64,000 nt of DNA, taken from assembly GCF_004335015.1 (NCBI RefSeq), contig NZ_RQRU01000001.1, positions 1,140,997-1,204,996 of the forward strand. Reading direction: 5' to 3'. Source of the stretch: Psychrobacter pygoscelis (GTDB lineage: Bacteria > Pseudomonadota > Gammaproteobacteria > Pseudomonadales > Moraxellaceae). The position numbers and the translations under genes are program-made. Below are positions 11,271 through 20,862 of this stretch, in pieces; the stretch's first letter is position 1; the number at the start of each line of letters is the position of its first letter. Below the pieces are notes generated by a model. The model was given only the letters and a program-made list of their open reading frames with translations. It was not told the DNA's origin and ran no database searches.

Positions 11271-12479
11271 ATGCCATTGTCAAAGCTACCACTGTCTTTA
11301 ATAATAAGTGCCATCTGTATAACGCCTGCGCTTTTAGGATGCGGAGGGGGGTCGGATGGTGACACCTATACATCTCATCACTCATCCCCTGCTACACCCA
11401 CTCCACCAAAGCAGACACCCCCACCTAAGCCCAGCTTTACCCTTGAACCTAGTGCCAGCATCCCTAAGCTTAAAAACAATGATTCATTAGCCTTTAAACA
11501 CACTATGGCTGGTGAGCAAGCACTCACGACGGGGATTTATAAGCCTAAGCTGGTCACCTTAATATCTGATAAAAACAACTGCCCAAGCTTTGGTAGTGTG
11601 GGTTGTCCAAGCTTTGATCGAATTTGGTTAGATGCCAATGGTCAATTTAACAGAGACAGCTGGGCCTACTTGCCGACAGATAAATCTTGGGTACAACTGG
11701 ATGCCTTCCATAATCTCTTTCGTTTTAGCTTCGGCGACTTTTTCTCTGATGGCAGCGAGTTTAGTTCAAAAGAATTCGACCCTGAAGAGGCACAATGGTC
11801 CCATTCGCCATCGGGTTTTACCGCTCCCTATCTAAACGCCGCTCGCTTTAAGCTAAGTGTCGCTGATAAAAACATAAGTGATCTTCTAATTAACCCTCGC
11901 AAACCGGCTACTGGCAACTATGGTAAGGGAGCTGTCGGTTATGATATCAACATCGGGCTGGCAGAAGGGGAGTACTATTATTTTGAAGATACGGATTCTC
12001 CAGCCTTATCTTATCGTCAATCGTCCAACGATGCCTCGACCTATAAATCTTTAGAGGCGTATCGCGCTGCACATACAAATAAACAAAGTGTAGTTTGCGC
12101 TATTGAAGAAGGTAAAAATAAAGGTCTAGTGTTTAATCCTTCTAAACTCGGCGCTACCCTTTATACTTTAAAAAATAGCAGTTGTAGTAATGAGGTGGAT
12201 ACTAATAAACCCAACAAGACCATTCCTGAATATATTAAACTGATTGATAATCGCAAAGTCATCGTCATGCCAAGCCTAAGCTTCGACAGTGTAGCGAATA
12301 AGTCTTACTATACTGTCCTGACGCTAAATGATAATGGCGTCGCGGCCCAAGGTCGTGGTTATCAAAAAGGTTATGGTATAAAAAATTCTGATTTTGTTAA
12401 CGAAACCGCCTTTATTGCTTGGCTAAAGACTTTCAATAATGAGACGTCAGCGCTTGTCTTGCCAGGTAAAACCCGATAA
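11271..12479 (+). CDS. Hypothetical lipoprotein
   Basis: 402 residues, family not recognised. The N-terminus is a lipoprotein signal peptide with the lipobox LLGC, lipidated Cys at residue 24, followed by a Gly-rich and then Pro/Thr/Ser-rich linker (about 25-60). The remaining region is predicted soluble with few cysteines. I chose the ATG at 11271 because GGAG lies 6 bases before it; the frame is open a little further upstream. A terminator follows. Confidence 0.75.
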   Translation: MPLSKLPLSLIISAICITPALLGCGGGSDGDTYTSHHSSPATPTPPKQTPPPKPSFTLEPSASIPKLKNNDSLAFKHTMAGEQALTTGIYKPKLVTLISDKNNCPSFGSVGCPSFDRIWLDANGQFNRDSWAYLPTDKSWVQLDAFHNLFRFSFGDFFSDGSEFSSKEFDPEEAQWSHSPSGFTAPYLNAARFKLSVADKNISDLLINPRKPATGNYGKGAVGYDINIGLAEGEYYYFEDTDSPALSYRQSSNDASTYKSLEAYRAAHTNKQSVVCAIEEGKNKGLVFNPSKLGATLYTLKNSSCSNEVDTNKPNKTIPEYIKLIDNRKVIVMPSLSFDSVANKSYYTVLTLNDNGVAAQGRGYQKGYGIKNSDFVNETAFIAWLKTFNNETSALVLPGKTR

Positions 12480-12542
12480 GCTCGCTAAATGACTAACGCG
12501 GCTTAAATTTGGTATTTAATATTGGGTTGGTCAGAGTCTGTT

Positions 12543-12571
12543 AAGCACGCCTTCCCTGATTGCGTGCTTTT
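12543..12571 (+). terminator. Terminator after the 11.3-kb lipoprotein gene
   Basis: 8-bp stem AAGCACGC/GCGTGCTT with an 11-base loop and a short T run. It lies only 17 bp before the dgkA start, so dgkA probably has some read-through or a promoter in the preceding spacer. Confidence 0.7.
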
Positions 12572-12588
12572 AAATAAATGAGAAGCGT

Positions 12589-13044
12589 ATGACTGTACCC
12601 TCACACCATCATGAAAGCTCGCACGATGAGCATACCCCACATGTAGGCTCACAAGTAGCGGACAATTTCGCTAGTAGCGCCAAAGGCAAAGCTGGGGTGA
12701 TGCGGATTATAAAAGCCGCAGGCTACTCAGCTGATGGCTTTATCGCCGCCTACAAAAACGAAGCGGCCTTTCGGCAAGTGCTTTGGCTTAATAGCGTACT
12801 GCTCATCGTAATCATATTTGCACCATTTACTATGCTGTTCAAAATGGCACTATTAATTGCCTCGTTTTTGTCACTCATTGTTGAGTTATTTAATACCGGT
12901 ATTGAAGCCAGTATTGACCATACCTCTACCGCTCGTCATCCTCTAGCAAAGATCGCCAAAGACGTCGGCTCCGCAGCTCAGTTTTTAGCGTTAGTACTAC
13001 TCTTTATTCTTTGGTCGATGGCGATTTGGACTTTGTGGCAATAG
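12589..13044 (+). CDS. dgkA: Diacylglycerol kinase
   Basis: Small integral-membrane kinase that recycles diacylglycerol to phosphatidate. NEAAFRQ, VELFNTGIEASID (E and N of the active site) and AKDVGSAAQ, all diagnostic of DgkA, are present, with three membrane helices. It is 151 residues instead of about 122 because of a His/Ser/Asp-rich N-terminal extension of about 30 residues. The next gene begins 13 bp later. Confidence 0.93.
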   Translation: MTVPSHHHESSHDEHTPHVGSQVADNFASSAKGKAGVMRIIKAAGYSADGFIAAYKNEAAFRQVLWLNSVLLIVIIFAPFTMLFKMALLIASFLSLIVELFNTGIEASIDHTSTARHPLAKIAKDVGSAAQFLALVLLFILWSMAIWTLWQ

Positions 13045-13057
13045 CTGCTGTAGATTT

Positions 13058-14008
13058 ATGACCACTGATAATTCGCCCCTTCCGCTATTTGACGTTTTAT
13101 TTGATGATGCGTTTGACGATCTTGTGCCTAGCAACGAGAGCGAGACGCATACTAGCTCATCAGATGCTGTCGCATCTACCGATCAGTCTCAGCGCACGCC
13201 TACCGTATATCTTGGCACGGGCGGCTATAGCGATACGGATATGCTTGGTACGCTCTACCCTAAAGGCACTAAAAAGTCCGACTTTCTGACTGAATATGCT
13301 AAGCACTATGGTGCGGTCGAGATCAACAGCACCTTTTATGCACCGATAGGTCAAAAGGCTTTTGCCGGAATGCTACGAAAGTCGGATGCCAAGGTTCGCT
13401 TTGCGGTCAAACTCCATCAAGACTTTACCCATGTGCGCTCAGGCTCAGCTGAGCATGCACTTGCCTTTATCGAAGCGCTAAAACCCATCATCGAAGCGGA
13501 CTGTCTTGCGCCCCTTCTCCTACAATTCCCACATGGCTTTGACCGCACCCAAGCGCACCGGCTGTATTTAGCGAGATTGGTCAAATGGTTTAGCGACTAC
13601 CCACTCGCTATCGAATTTCGTCACGCCAGCTGGCATGTGCCGCAAGTGCTAGACAGCTTTCGTAAGCAAGGTCTAATCTGGTGTAGCGTGGATTATCCGA
13701 AAGTTCAGGGACTGCCACCGTCGCGGCTGATGTTGACCCAAAGTGACGCAAGATCGGGCCTGCGTACTGGCTATCTACGCATGCATGGCAATAATCTACA
13801 ATGGTGGGATGCCCTATCCGCCAGCGAGCGTCATGACTATCGCTATTCGGTGGAGGAGATGCAAGGCTGGGCGCAGGCGATTGCCAACCAGCGCCAGCAT
13901 TTTGATGAGCTGTACGTGTTCTTTCAAAACTCAGTCAATGCTCATGCTTATTATAATATTAAGATGCTGCGCGAGGCTTTGACTGGGCTTGGGTTTGTAG
14001 TGCAATAG
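13058..14008 (+). CDS. DUF72 (YecE-family) protein
   Basis: 316 residues. The DUF72 TIM-barrel-like domain starts near residue 48 with YLGTGGYSD and YPKGTKKSDFL, then VEINSTFY and the late FFQNSVNAHA. These match the YecE family, whose biochemical role is unsettled. The first about 45 residues are an acidic, Ser-rich extension. Thirteen bp after dgkA and probably cotranscribed. Convergent with sodX. Confidence 0.85.
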   Translation: MTTDNSPLPLFDVLFDDAFDDLVPSNESETHTSSSDAVASTDQSQRTPTVYLGTGGYSDTDMLGTLYPKGTKKSDFLTEYAKHYGAVEINSTFYAPIGQKAFAGMLRKSDAKVRFAVKLHQDFTHVRSGSAEHALAFIEALKPIIEADCLAPLLLQFPHGFDRTQAHRLYLARLVKWFSDYPLAIEFRHASWHVPQVLDSFRKQGLIWCSVDYPKVQGLPPSRLMLTQSDARSGLRTGYLRMHGNNLQWWDALSASERHDYRYSVEEMQGWAQAIANQRQHFDELYVFFQNSVNAHAYYNIKMLREALTGLGFVVQ

Positions 14009-14042
14009 TCAGGTTTAATAACTATTCATTAAGCCCCACAAG

Positions 14043-14369
14043 TCAAGTGCTAGCCCTCACCACACAAACCACCTTTCCTATCACTTGCTCTAACATTATC
14101 CAGCCCATCTGCACTTCAGTCACACTAGCAGCAGCATTATCACCGCACAGTCGCAGTGCTATGGCTTGACCATTGTTATCCAGTCGCACCTGACTAACTC
14201 GCTTGATAATCTCACCATAATAAGAATGACGAACGGCGACGATATCGCCGACTTGTACTTGCTGCCGATAGCGGCCAATTTCCCAGCGCCACACCAAAAC
14301 AAATGCACCCGACTCAAGGGCCGGGTGCATGCTAATACCATCTATTTTTAATAGTTTTAGCTTAATCAT
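14043..14369 (-). CDS. sodX: S26-family signal-peptidase-like protease, probable nickel SOD maturation protease
   Basis: 108 residues with the S26 layout: nucleophile S13 in GISMHPALESG, a VGDIV box, general-base K56 in IIKRV, and GDN with a following Ser in CGDNAAAS. It lacks the N-terminal membrane span of LepB, as known for SodX-type maturation proteases. It begins 33 bp after the stop codon of the nickel SOD gene. The likely job is removal of the SodN propeptide to free the His-Cys nickel hook. The assignment rests on family plus neighbourhood. Confidence 0.85.
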   Translation of the reverse strand: MIKLKLLKIDGISMHPALESGAFVLVWRWEIGRYRQQVQVGDIVAVRHSYYGEIIKRVSQVRLDNNGQAIALRLCGDNAAASVTEVQMGWIMLEQVIGKVVCVVRAST

Positions 14370-14402
14370 GATTGTATATATTAATTATACCGTAATGATT
14401 AG

Positions 14403-14891
14403 TTAGCTAAATTTTGGATAAACGGTTTCGACTTTAGGCTCGTATGGACAAGTCGCACGATAAGTCTCAACGCCTTTAGACTGCCAAAATATCTCAGTGA
14501 ACTCATTCACCAAGTCTACTAATTTTTGCGCTTTATCCATAGTGATATGCTGCTTGGCTCCAGAGCCTGCTAGCATAATATCGTGCGTCAGCTTATGAAT
14601 ATTAGGATACTTCTCTAATAGCTCACCCTTAAAGTAGTCACCCCAAATGATGCGAATCTCATTTTTAACCGATTCAGCATGTTTTTCTTTATCTTCTATT
14701 AAACGGCCAAACTTCGCCAAATCTTCTTTACTATCGCCAAGGCCCTGAATCTGTTGACAATAACGTAATACACTTAGCGCATAAATCTGAGCAGGGGTGG
14801 TGTCATAGATACCACAAGGGATATCACAATGAGCGGAAACAGCGGTAAATGGGCGAACTTGATCAATCTTTTTGAGTAGTGAATGTAGCAT
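14403..14891 (-). CDS. sodN: Nickel superoxide dismutase precursor
   Basis: 162 residues with a 20-residue propeptide followed by HCDIPCGIYD, the nickel hook that binds metal through the new N-terminal His, Cys2 and Cys6. Cleavage would be before H21. The rest is the four-helix-bundle NiSOD domain, somewhat longer than actinobacterial forms. The ribosome binding site AAGGAA precedes the ATG. Followed by sodX, the probable processing protease. The product disproportionates superoxide in the cytoplasm; a nickel importer is not in this window. Confidence 0.95.
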   Translation of the reverse strand: MLHSLLKKIDQVRPFTAVSAHCDIPCGIYDTTPAQIYALSVLRYCQQIQGLGDSKEDLAKFGRLIEDKEKHAESVKNEIRIIWGDYFKGELLEKYPNIHKLTHDIMLAGSGAKQHITMDKAQKLVDLVNEFTEIFWQSKGVETYRATCPYEPKVETVYPKFS

Positions 14892-15192
14892 GATAGATTC
14901 CTTATCCTTTGATTCGAATAAATAAATGCAAATAAACAGCTGCGAATAAAAAATGAGATTAAATAACTTTAATACTGGTAATTAATTCGCGATTGATTCA
15001 ACGCCAATATTAGTTCGATGTTCAGTTAGCGGTAAGATTCAATGAGCGATTTCCTTGTTTTTCAAAACTACTGTAAAAAGAGACTTTGGCAGCGATAGAC
15101 TGCTGCGATGGGACTATTCAATACTCATATACTCAGCGCTTAAACCGATAGTGCTTAAATCAATGCGGCCAAGCATAGAAGCTGACGCCCAA

Positions 15193-15411
15193 CTACTTAT
15201 TATTTTGTTGGGTGACGTAGCGATAGCCAACCCAAGCACAAACGCCTAACGCGGCGATGATGCTGCCATAGAATAATATGTGAATAAGCATAGAGCTGTT
15301 GGCACTGTGGTCATGGCCTGGATGGGCAAAAGCTTGCGAGGTCATCATGATGCTAGAGATAACTGCTAGCATGGCCGAAATAACGGAGTGAACTAAAGAT
15401 TGTTTTTTCAT
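15193..15411 (-). CDS. Small His-rich membrane protein next to sodN
   Basis: 72 residues. A signal peptide (to about residue 29, ending QAFA) is followed by HPGHDHS, a motif resembling the N-terminus of HupE/UreJ nickel permeases, then one membrane helix (about 38-60) and a short polar tail. GGAG lies 6 bases before the ATG chosen. The gene is 300 bp upstream of sodN in the same direction. A periplasmic or surface metal-binding role, perhaps nickel or copper, is inference only; CbtB-like small proteins are an alternative comparison. Confidence 0.6.
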   Translation of the reverse strand: MKKQSLVHSVISAMLAVISSIMMTSQAFAHPGHDHSANSSMLIHILFYGSIIAALGVCAWVGYRYVTQQNNK

Positions 15412-15978
15412 ACTGCGCTCCAAGTTTTAGTGATGATAATGGGATGGCACGATTGGGACTATTTGAATCACCTAAAAGATAGGCTCCTCAATGGCTGTGA
15501 TATGTCGGTAGCTGCTATATCTTCGGTAGCCCTTATCACAAGGTTATCTGCTCAATATGACAAATGACTATGACTAACTTATATATTTAGACGCAGTTAG
15601 GCGTACTTAAAAATGGTTCCTTAAGTTAGATAACTGATGTCTATGGCTAGCTAAAGGTAGTTTAACCAACTAAAGCCGGTCACATGAAGATTATGCACTT
15701 AATCACGCTTCCATTTAAATAAATACCAATCAACCATAGCCTGAATAGCTCTAAATGTAAATATATCTCATTTATATTTTTATAATAAACTTTTGTTTAT
15801 TATTCTTAGATAATATCTCATTACCAACAAGTTATCTAGTCAGCTGCCTCCCTACTCTCTCGTTATACGCATCCTATAACTGATGCTGGCTACCTGAAGC
15901 TTAAAAAAGCAGGCACAAAAAAAAGGATGCCTTAGGCACCCTTTCTTATCATCTAACGCGAGGTTAAAAAGCTATCAA
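15412..15978. other. Intergenic region between sodB and the His-rich protein gene
   Basis: About 570 bp. It has the sodB terminator at its right end and a very AT-rich block near 15760-15810 with a short AATAAAC/GTTTATT inverted repeat, but no credible ORF. Confidence 0.45.
15917..15941 (-). terminator. Terminator after sodB
   Basis: On the minus strand a 7-bp stem (GGGTGCC/GGCATCC, one G-T pair) with a 3-base loop is followed by eight T. It is about 40 bp past the sodB stop. Confidence 0.85.
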
Positions 15979-16608
15979 TTACTCTTCAACGCCAGCGTCT
16001 TGTCCTTTGTACTTAGCGTTAGCGTAGTCCCAGTTCACTAGCTTGTCTAGGAAAGTGTCTACGTAGTCTGGGCGACGGTTACGATAGTCGATATAGTAAG
16101 CGTGCTCCCATACATCACAAGTCAACACAGCAACTTTACCGTGCGCTAGTGGCGTATCTGCGTTAGCAGTCTTCATGATAGATAGCTTACCACCTTCAGA
16201 GTCTGCTACTAGCCAAGCCCAGCCTGAACCGAACTGAGAGGTTGCTGCATTTTTGAACTCTTCACGGAACTTATCGTAAGAGCCGAAGTCTTCGTCAATT
16301 TTAGCTTGAAGATCACCTGTTGGTGCGCCGCCACCATTTTCTGGCGTCATGCAGTTCCAGTAAAAAGTGTGGTTCCAAACTTGCGCCGCTTGGTTAAACA
16401 TGGTTTGCTTACTGTCATCTTCAGCAGTGGCTTTGATGATTTCAGGAAGGGTCTTATCTTCAAGGCCTGATCCTGGTAGCAATTCGTTTAGCTTGTTCAC
16501 ATAAGCAGCGTGGTGTTTATCATGGTGAAACTCAAGAGTCTCAGCACTGATGTGCGGCTCTAAAGCACCTTTTGCATAAGGAAGATCTGGTAGAGTAATA
16601 TTTGACAT
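15979..16608 (-). CDS. sodB: Superoxide dismutase, iron type
   Basis: 209 residues. The metal ligands H28, H80, D165 and H169 are in FHHDKHH, VWNHTFYWN and DVWEHAYYIDY. The outer-sphere Gln is at Q76 (AAQVWNH), the position used by Fe-type enzymes. FGSGWAWLV is the usual family motif. No signal peptide, so cytoplasmic. It lies 0.6 kb upstream of a nickel SOD locus in the same direction, giving the cell two superoxide dismutases with different metals side by side. Confidence 0.96.
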   Translation of the reverse strand: MSNITLPDLPYAKGALEPHISAETLEFHHDKHHAAYVNKLNELLPGSGLEDKTLPEIIKATAEDDSKQTMFNQAAQVWNHTFYWNCMTPENGGGAPTGDLQAKIDEDFGSYDKFREEFKNAATSQFGSGWAWLVADSEGGKLSIMKTANADTPLAHGKVAVLTCDVWEHAYYIDYRNRRPDYVDTFLDKLVNWDYANAKYKGQDAGVEE

Positions 16609-17114
16609 ATTCTTGTATCCTTGGCTGATTTAGCGTCGCTTATTACTATAAGTTATTGCTATCTTTCATGACGCTACTTCACGTCATAAAAGCAATATCT
16701 ATAGACTCTAGAACGATTTATTACCTACCGTCATTAGAGCCATAAGCGGCTAGCTAAAATGGCTGAATTGTTATTAAAAATATAGTGAAACCAACATCGA
16801 ATTAGGGTCGCCCTAACTATAATGGTCTCTTATTATCTTACTAATTCCTACAGTGCTGCGCCCTAATTGGGTCAACGCATTATACTAAAATTAGTAAGTA
16901 TCTTAAAGACTTGCGCTGCAGTATAACAAGGAGACGACGTAATAACCGTTACTGAATGTTATACAAATGATGGCGTTATTCACAGACTATATTTTCACTT
17001 ATTATATTAAAGAATTTTTCAGCTGTTAGGCGTCAGTGACCTTAGCGATGAGCGTATAGCGCAGAGGATTAACCCCACTTTGATACAACCAAAATACAAC
17101 GAGGTGTCATAACA
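16609..17114. other. Divergent sodB/rdgB intergenic region
   Basis: About 500 bp. It has a near-palindrome TTAGGG-tcg-CCCTAA at 16802-16816 immediately before a TATAAT hexamer (16818-16823), which could be an operator. No ORF seen. Confidence 0.45.
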
Positions 17115-17828
17115 ATGCAGTCCAACACTACTATCGAACCTTCTGCTAGTCCTTCTTTCACCAGTGCTTCTAGAATTAATGACGCTAGCGATGCTGCAAA
17201 CAGCACTACTCACAACCCGCAGCGCTGGGTATTAGCGAGTAACAATAAAGGCAAGCTTAGAGAGTTTCAGCGATTGTTTGCAGATGCCAATCTAAACGTA
17301 GATATAGTGCCGCAAGGCGAGCTAGGTATCGAAGATGCGGTTGAAGATGGCTTGAGCTTTGTAGAAAATGCCATCATCAAGGCGCGGCACGCCAGCCGTA
17401 GTAGTGGCCTACCCGCTATCGCTGATGACTCAGGGCTTTGTGTCCCTGCTTTAGGCAATGCTCCTGGGATATTCTCAGCGCGCTACGCCGGTGAGCACGG
17501 TAATGATAGTAAGAATAATGCGAAGTTAATCGCTGACTTATCCCCCATACGTGAGCTTAATCCTCGTGCGCCTATCGCTGGTCAGTTTGTTTGTGTGCTA
17601 GCATTGGTGCGTCATGCTGATGACCCGCTACCGATAATAGCGCAAGGGTTATGGCACGGTGAGATATTAGAAGTGCCCCGCGGTGCGCATGGCTTTGGAT
17701 ATGATCCGCTATTTTTGGTACCAGACTTGGCACTAAGTGCAGCGCAGCTAGATAGTGCTGTCAAAAACCGCTTAAGCCATCGCGGTCAAGCCATTGAATC
17801 TTTACTAAAACAGCTGGATAATTTCTAA
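17115..17828 (+). CDS. rdgB: RdgB/HAM1-family non-canonical purine NTP pyrophosphatase
   Basis: Hydrolyses dITP, ITP and XTP to monophosphates to keep deaminated purines out of DNA and RNA. The family motifs are ASNNKGKL (41-48), ENAIIKA, the metal-binding ADDSGL (103-108), SARYAG and the C-terminal SHRGQA. The first about 37 residues are a Ser/Thr/Ala-rich extension absent from E. coli RdgB. The ATG is preceded by GAGG at slightly long spacing. Confidence 0.93.
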   Translation: MQSNTTIEPSASPSFTSASRINDASDAANSTTHNPQRWVLASNNKGKLREFQRLFADANLNVDIVPQGELGIEDAVEDGLSFVENAIIKARHASRSSGLPAIADDSGLCVPALGNAPGIFSARYAGEHGNDSKNNAKLIADLSPIRELNPRAPIAGQFVCVLALVRHADDPLPIIAQGLWHGEILEVPRGAHGFGYDPLFLVPDLALSAAQLDSAVKNRLSHRGQAIESLLKQLDNF

Positions 17829-18135
17829 TACGCTTAACTCGCTAAGAAAAGTCATGCAACTGTGGTTACTAAATGCGGTTATTAAATACAGCTTTAATCT
17901 ATATGGTCGATACGCACCTGATTGAGCTGCCTAGATAACTTTTACTTTGATAATGAGATAGACTATACTATTCTACTTTTAAAATTTTACAGCACGACCA
18001 GTTTTACGGTTCCGATTGAATCGTTATAACCGTTTTTATCTTTTATTTATTCATTGAGATAGTGCAATCGGCAGTCATCACCACCTATATTGTAAAGACC
18101 GATTGCCCTCCAATTAACCCAAAGGTGTATTTAAC
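17829..18135. other. rdgB-tig spacer
   Basis: 307 bp before tig. AT-rich, no ORF and no hairpin of note; the tig promoter is expected here. Confidence 0.4.
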
Positions 18136-19473
18136 ATGGCAACAGATCTACAAGTTACTACCAATAAAGTGGCAGACAATCAAACTCAACTTACCGTTAA
18201 GGTACCTGTTGAAAAGATTCAAAACAAAGTCGACGGTCGTATTCGTCAAGTCGCTAAGACGGCTAAGATTGATGGCTTCCGTAAAGGCAAAGTCCCTATG
18301 TCACACATCCGTGCTCAGTATGGCGCGGGCATCCAGCAAGAAGTAATCAACGATGTGATCCGTGATACGGTCTTTGAGGCTATCAAATCTGAAGACGTAC
18401 GCGCTGTAGGCATGCCTAACATCGATGACGTTAAGTTAGAAGACGACTTCTTGGTCTATCAAGCTACTGTCGAGATCTTCCCAGAAATCGAAGTTCAGGG
18501 TGCAAGCGAAATCGAAGTTGAGCGTCAATCAGCGACCGTCAGCGACGAAGACGTCGATACCATGATCGAAAACCTACAAAAGCAGCGTCAAGAGTTCACA
18601 GACAAAGACGGTGCAGCGGATGAGGGCGATCAGGTTACCTTTGACTTTGAAGGCTCAATTGATGGCGAAAAATTCGACGGCGGCAGCGCAGAAGACTTCA
18701 AATTGGTCATCGGTAGCGGCCAGATGATCCCAGGCTTTGAAGATGGTATCAAAGGTCTTAAAGCAGGTGAAGAAAAAACCATCGATGTGACTTTCCCCGA
18801 GGACTATCAAGCTGAAGAGCTTGCGGGCAAAGAAGCACAGTTCAAAATCAATGTCAAAAAAGTTGAAGAATCTAAGCTTCCTGAGCTAAATGAAGAATTC
18901 TTCGAGCAATTTGGCGTGACTGAAGGCGGCCTAGAGCAGCTCAAAAAAGACGTGCGCAAAAACATGGAACGCGAAATCAAAAATGCAGCGCGTAGCCAAG
19001 TGAAGCAAGCGACTTTTGATGCGCTACTTGAGAAAAACGAATTTGACGTACCGCAAGCGATGCTAGATCAAGAGATTGAGCGTCAGCGCAACTTGATGAT
19101 GCAGCGTTTCGCCCAGCAGTTCGGCGCTAACCCTGAGAACTTCAACAAAGACATGCTGCCTGATGAGCTATTTGAAGAGCAGGCATTGCGTGCTGCCCGT
19201 CTAGGTATCATCGTCGCCCGTGTTATCGAAGAGCAAAAGCTAGAAGTAGATCAAGACCGTGTTGAGACCTTCATCCGTGAAGCGGCTGAAAACTACGAAG
19301 ATCCACAAGAAGTTATCGATTACTACACTAACGATCAGCAGCAACGTGCTAATATCGAATCTGTAGTACTAGAAGACCAAGTGGTCGACTACTTACTGTC
19401 TCAAGCCAAGGTCTCTGACAAAGAAGTCAGCTATAAAGACCTGCTTGCCGCTCAGCAACAAGCTGCTATGTAA
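18136..19473 (+). CDS. tig: Trigger factor (ribosome-associated chaperone, peptidyl-prolyl isomerase)
   Basis: 445 residues in the usual three parts. The N-terminal ribosome-binding domain has GFRKGKVP near residues 44-51. The central FKBP-type PPIase domain has [25 protein letters not shown] sequence near 155-235. The long C-terminal helical chaperone arms follow. It stands first in the tig-clpP-clpX series, but a terminator separates it from clpP. Confidence 0.97.
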   Translation: MATDLQVTTNKVADNQTQLTVKVPVEKIQNKVDGRIRQVAKTAKIDGFRKGKVPMSHIRAQYGAGIQQEVINDVIRDTVFEAIKSEDVRAVGMPNIDDVKLEDDFLVYQATVEIFPEIEVQGASEIEVERQSATVSDEDVDTMIENLQKQRQEFTDKDGAADEGDQVTFDFEGSIDGEKFDGGSAEDFKLVIGSGQMIPGFEDGIKGLKAGEEKTIDVTFPEDYQAEELAGKEAQFKINVKKVEESKLPELNEEFFEQFGVTEGGLEQLKKDVRKNMEREIKNAARSQVKQATFDALLEKNEFDVPQAMLDQEIERQRNLMMQRFAQQFGANPENFNKDMLPDELFEEQALRAARLGIIVARVIEEQKLEVDQDRVETFIREAAENYEDPQEVIDYYTNDQQQRANIESVVLEDQVVDYLLSQAKVSDKEVSYKDLLAAQQQAAM

Positions 19474-20048
19474 AGAGGCTTGTAACCTAAATCTAATACA
19501 TTAGCTTTGCAGGTTTAGCCTTAATCAGATGACCTTAATACCATTATCTAAATGGCTATAGCTGCAACTCTTATGTTTTAAAGTTAATGTAGGGATTTAT
19601 ATTTAAATAATTTATATTTAAATTAAAGCTACTGATCAAGGTTACTTACCGTCTAAGTCTACTAAGTGTCCAAAGATACTTTGGTAGGAGCAGCAAGTAG
19701 ATGCCTCAACGATAACGTTGGGGCATTTTTATAGGTCGGCAGTTATCTTTTGTCCTTGTTGACGTCTATGGTAAGCCGGCAGGTGAACTTGCTCGCGAGC
19801 CACAGATAGGTACAGCCCGTCTAAAAAAGTCAGCTTATTTTTGACATTGGGTATTAGCACTTGATAATCAGTAACTACCCCCCTATTAAGACAAGTATTC
19901 GATGGTTATTTTAACTCTGCTGATTTAAGCTTATTGATAGGGTATAAATAAAGACTTACTAACGGCCTTATTGTCAAGCAAGCCATTTTATTCGTCACCC
20001 ACCTTATTTATTTTGACACTTATAACTATAGCAATAGGAACTCAGTCT
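19474..20048. other. tig-clpP intergenic region
   Basis: 575 bp with the tig terminator near its middle and AT-rich sequence after it. The reading frame of clpP is open upstream to 19971 and reads as a hydrophobic peptide, but no family match or ribosome binding site supports its translation. Confidence 0.45.
19702..19730 (+). terminator. Terminator between tig and clpP
   Basis: 10-bp stem TGCCTCAACG/CGTTGGGGCA (one G-T pair) with a 4-base loop, followed by five T. It is 230 bp past tig. Confidence 0.85.
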
Positions 20049-20726
20049 ATGTCCAATATTGACCACATTAAAGCCAACCCTCATTTTGATTTGCTCATGA
20101 GCGCTCATCAATCTGCCAGCCAAGCGCCAAGAAGTGCGCTGGTACCGATGGTGGTTGAACAATCGGCTCGCGGCGAACGCTCTTTTGATATCTTCTCACG
20201 CCTACTGCGTGAACGTGTCATCTTTTTGACCGGTCAAGTAGAAGATCACATGGCCAATCTCATCGTGGCGCAGATGCTATTTTTGGAAGCGGAAAACCCT
20301 GAAAAAGATATCCATCTCTACATCAACTCGCCAGGTGGATCAGTCAGTGCTGGCCTGGCTATCTTTGATACCATGAACTTCATTAAGCCCGAAGTATCAA
20401 CCATCTGTATGGGCGGCGCTTATAGCATGGGCTCATTCTTGCTCGCAGCAGGCGAAAAAGGCAAACGCTATGCCCTTGCCAACTCTCGCGTGATGATCCA
20501 TCAGCCCTCAGGCGGCGCGCAAGGTCAAGCCACAGATATCGAGATTAACGCTCGCGAGATCCTAAAAATTCGTGACCGTCTAAATCGAATCTTGGCCGAG
20601 CGTACTGGTCAACCACTAGAGAAAATCGAAAAAGACGTCGAGCGCGATTTTTGGTTAGACGCTGAAGAAGCCAAAGAATATGGCTTAGTCGATGAAGTAC
20701 TAAATCGCCGTCCGCAAGAGATGTAG
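20049..20726 (+). CDS. clpP: ATP-dependent Clp protease proteolytic subunit
   Basis: 225 residues from the ATG preceded by AGGAA. The catalytic triad is S126, H151 (MIHQPSGG) and D200, with spacing identical to E. coli ClpP (all offset alike). The context of the Ser is GGAYSMGSF in place of the common GQAASMGA, a mild variation next to the active site. The N-terminal about 40 residues form a propeptide region expected to be removed during assembly. clpX follows after a terminator. Confidence 0.96.
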   Translation: MSNIDHIKANPHFDLLMSAHQSASQAPRSALVPMVVEQSARGERSFDIFSRLLRERVIFLTGQVEDHMANLIVAQMLFLEAENPEKDIHLYINSPGGSVSAGLAIFDTMNFIKPEVSTICMGGAYSMGSFLLAAGEKGKRYALANSRVMIHQPSGGAQGQATDIEINAREILKIRDRLNRILAERTGQPLEKIEKDVERDFWLDAEEAKEYGLVDEVLNRRPQEM

Positions 20727-20770
20727 GGCCGCGTCCTATGGAGACGATAAGGACTATTTAATATTTCGCA

Positions 20771-20798
20771 GATGCCTCAAAACGCTGAGGCATCTTTT
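20771..20798 (+). terminator. Terminator-like hairpin between clpP and clpX
   Basis: Perfect 9-bp stem GATGCCTCA/TGAGGCATC with a 6-base loop and TTTT. It may uncouple clpX from clpP transcription or act as a partial terminator setting their ratio. Confidence 0.8.
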
Positions 20799-20862
20799 AG
20801 CGCATAAGCGATTAGTCTTCGCATACATTTTCGCCAGCTGAACAAATTTTAGGAGCGCCTTT

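Noticed and set aside
15055..15249. 64-codon plus-strand frame overlapping the end of the small His-rich protein gene
   Set aside because: Overlaps a better-supported gene on the other strand and has no family signature.
16802..16816. Possible Fur box upstream of sodB
   Set aside because: The palindrome TTAGGG/CCCTAA does not resemble the GATAATGATAATCATTATC consensus; kept only as an unknown operator candidate.
19971..20048. Upstream extension of clpP by 26 codons, hydrophobic like a signal sequence
   Set aside because: No ribosome binding site, ClpP is cytoplasmic, and the next ATG has AGGAA in front and gives the usual length.
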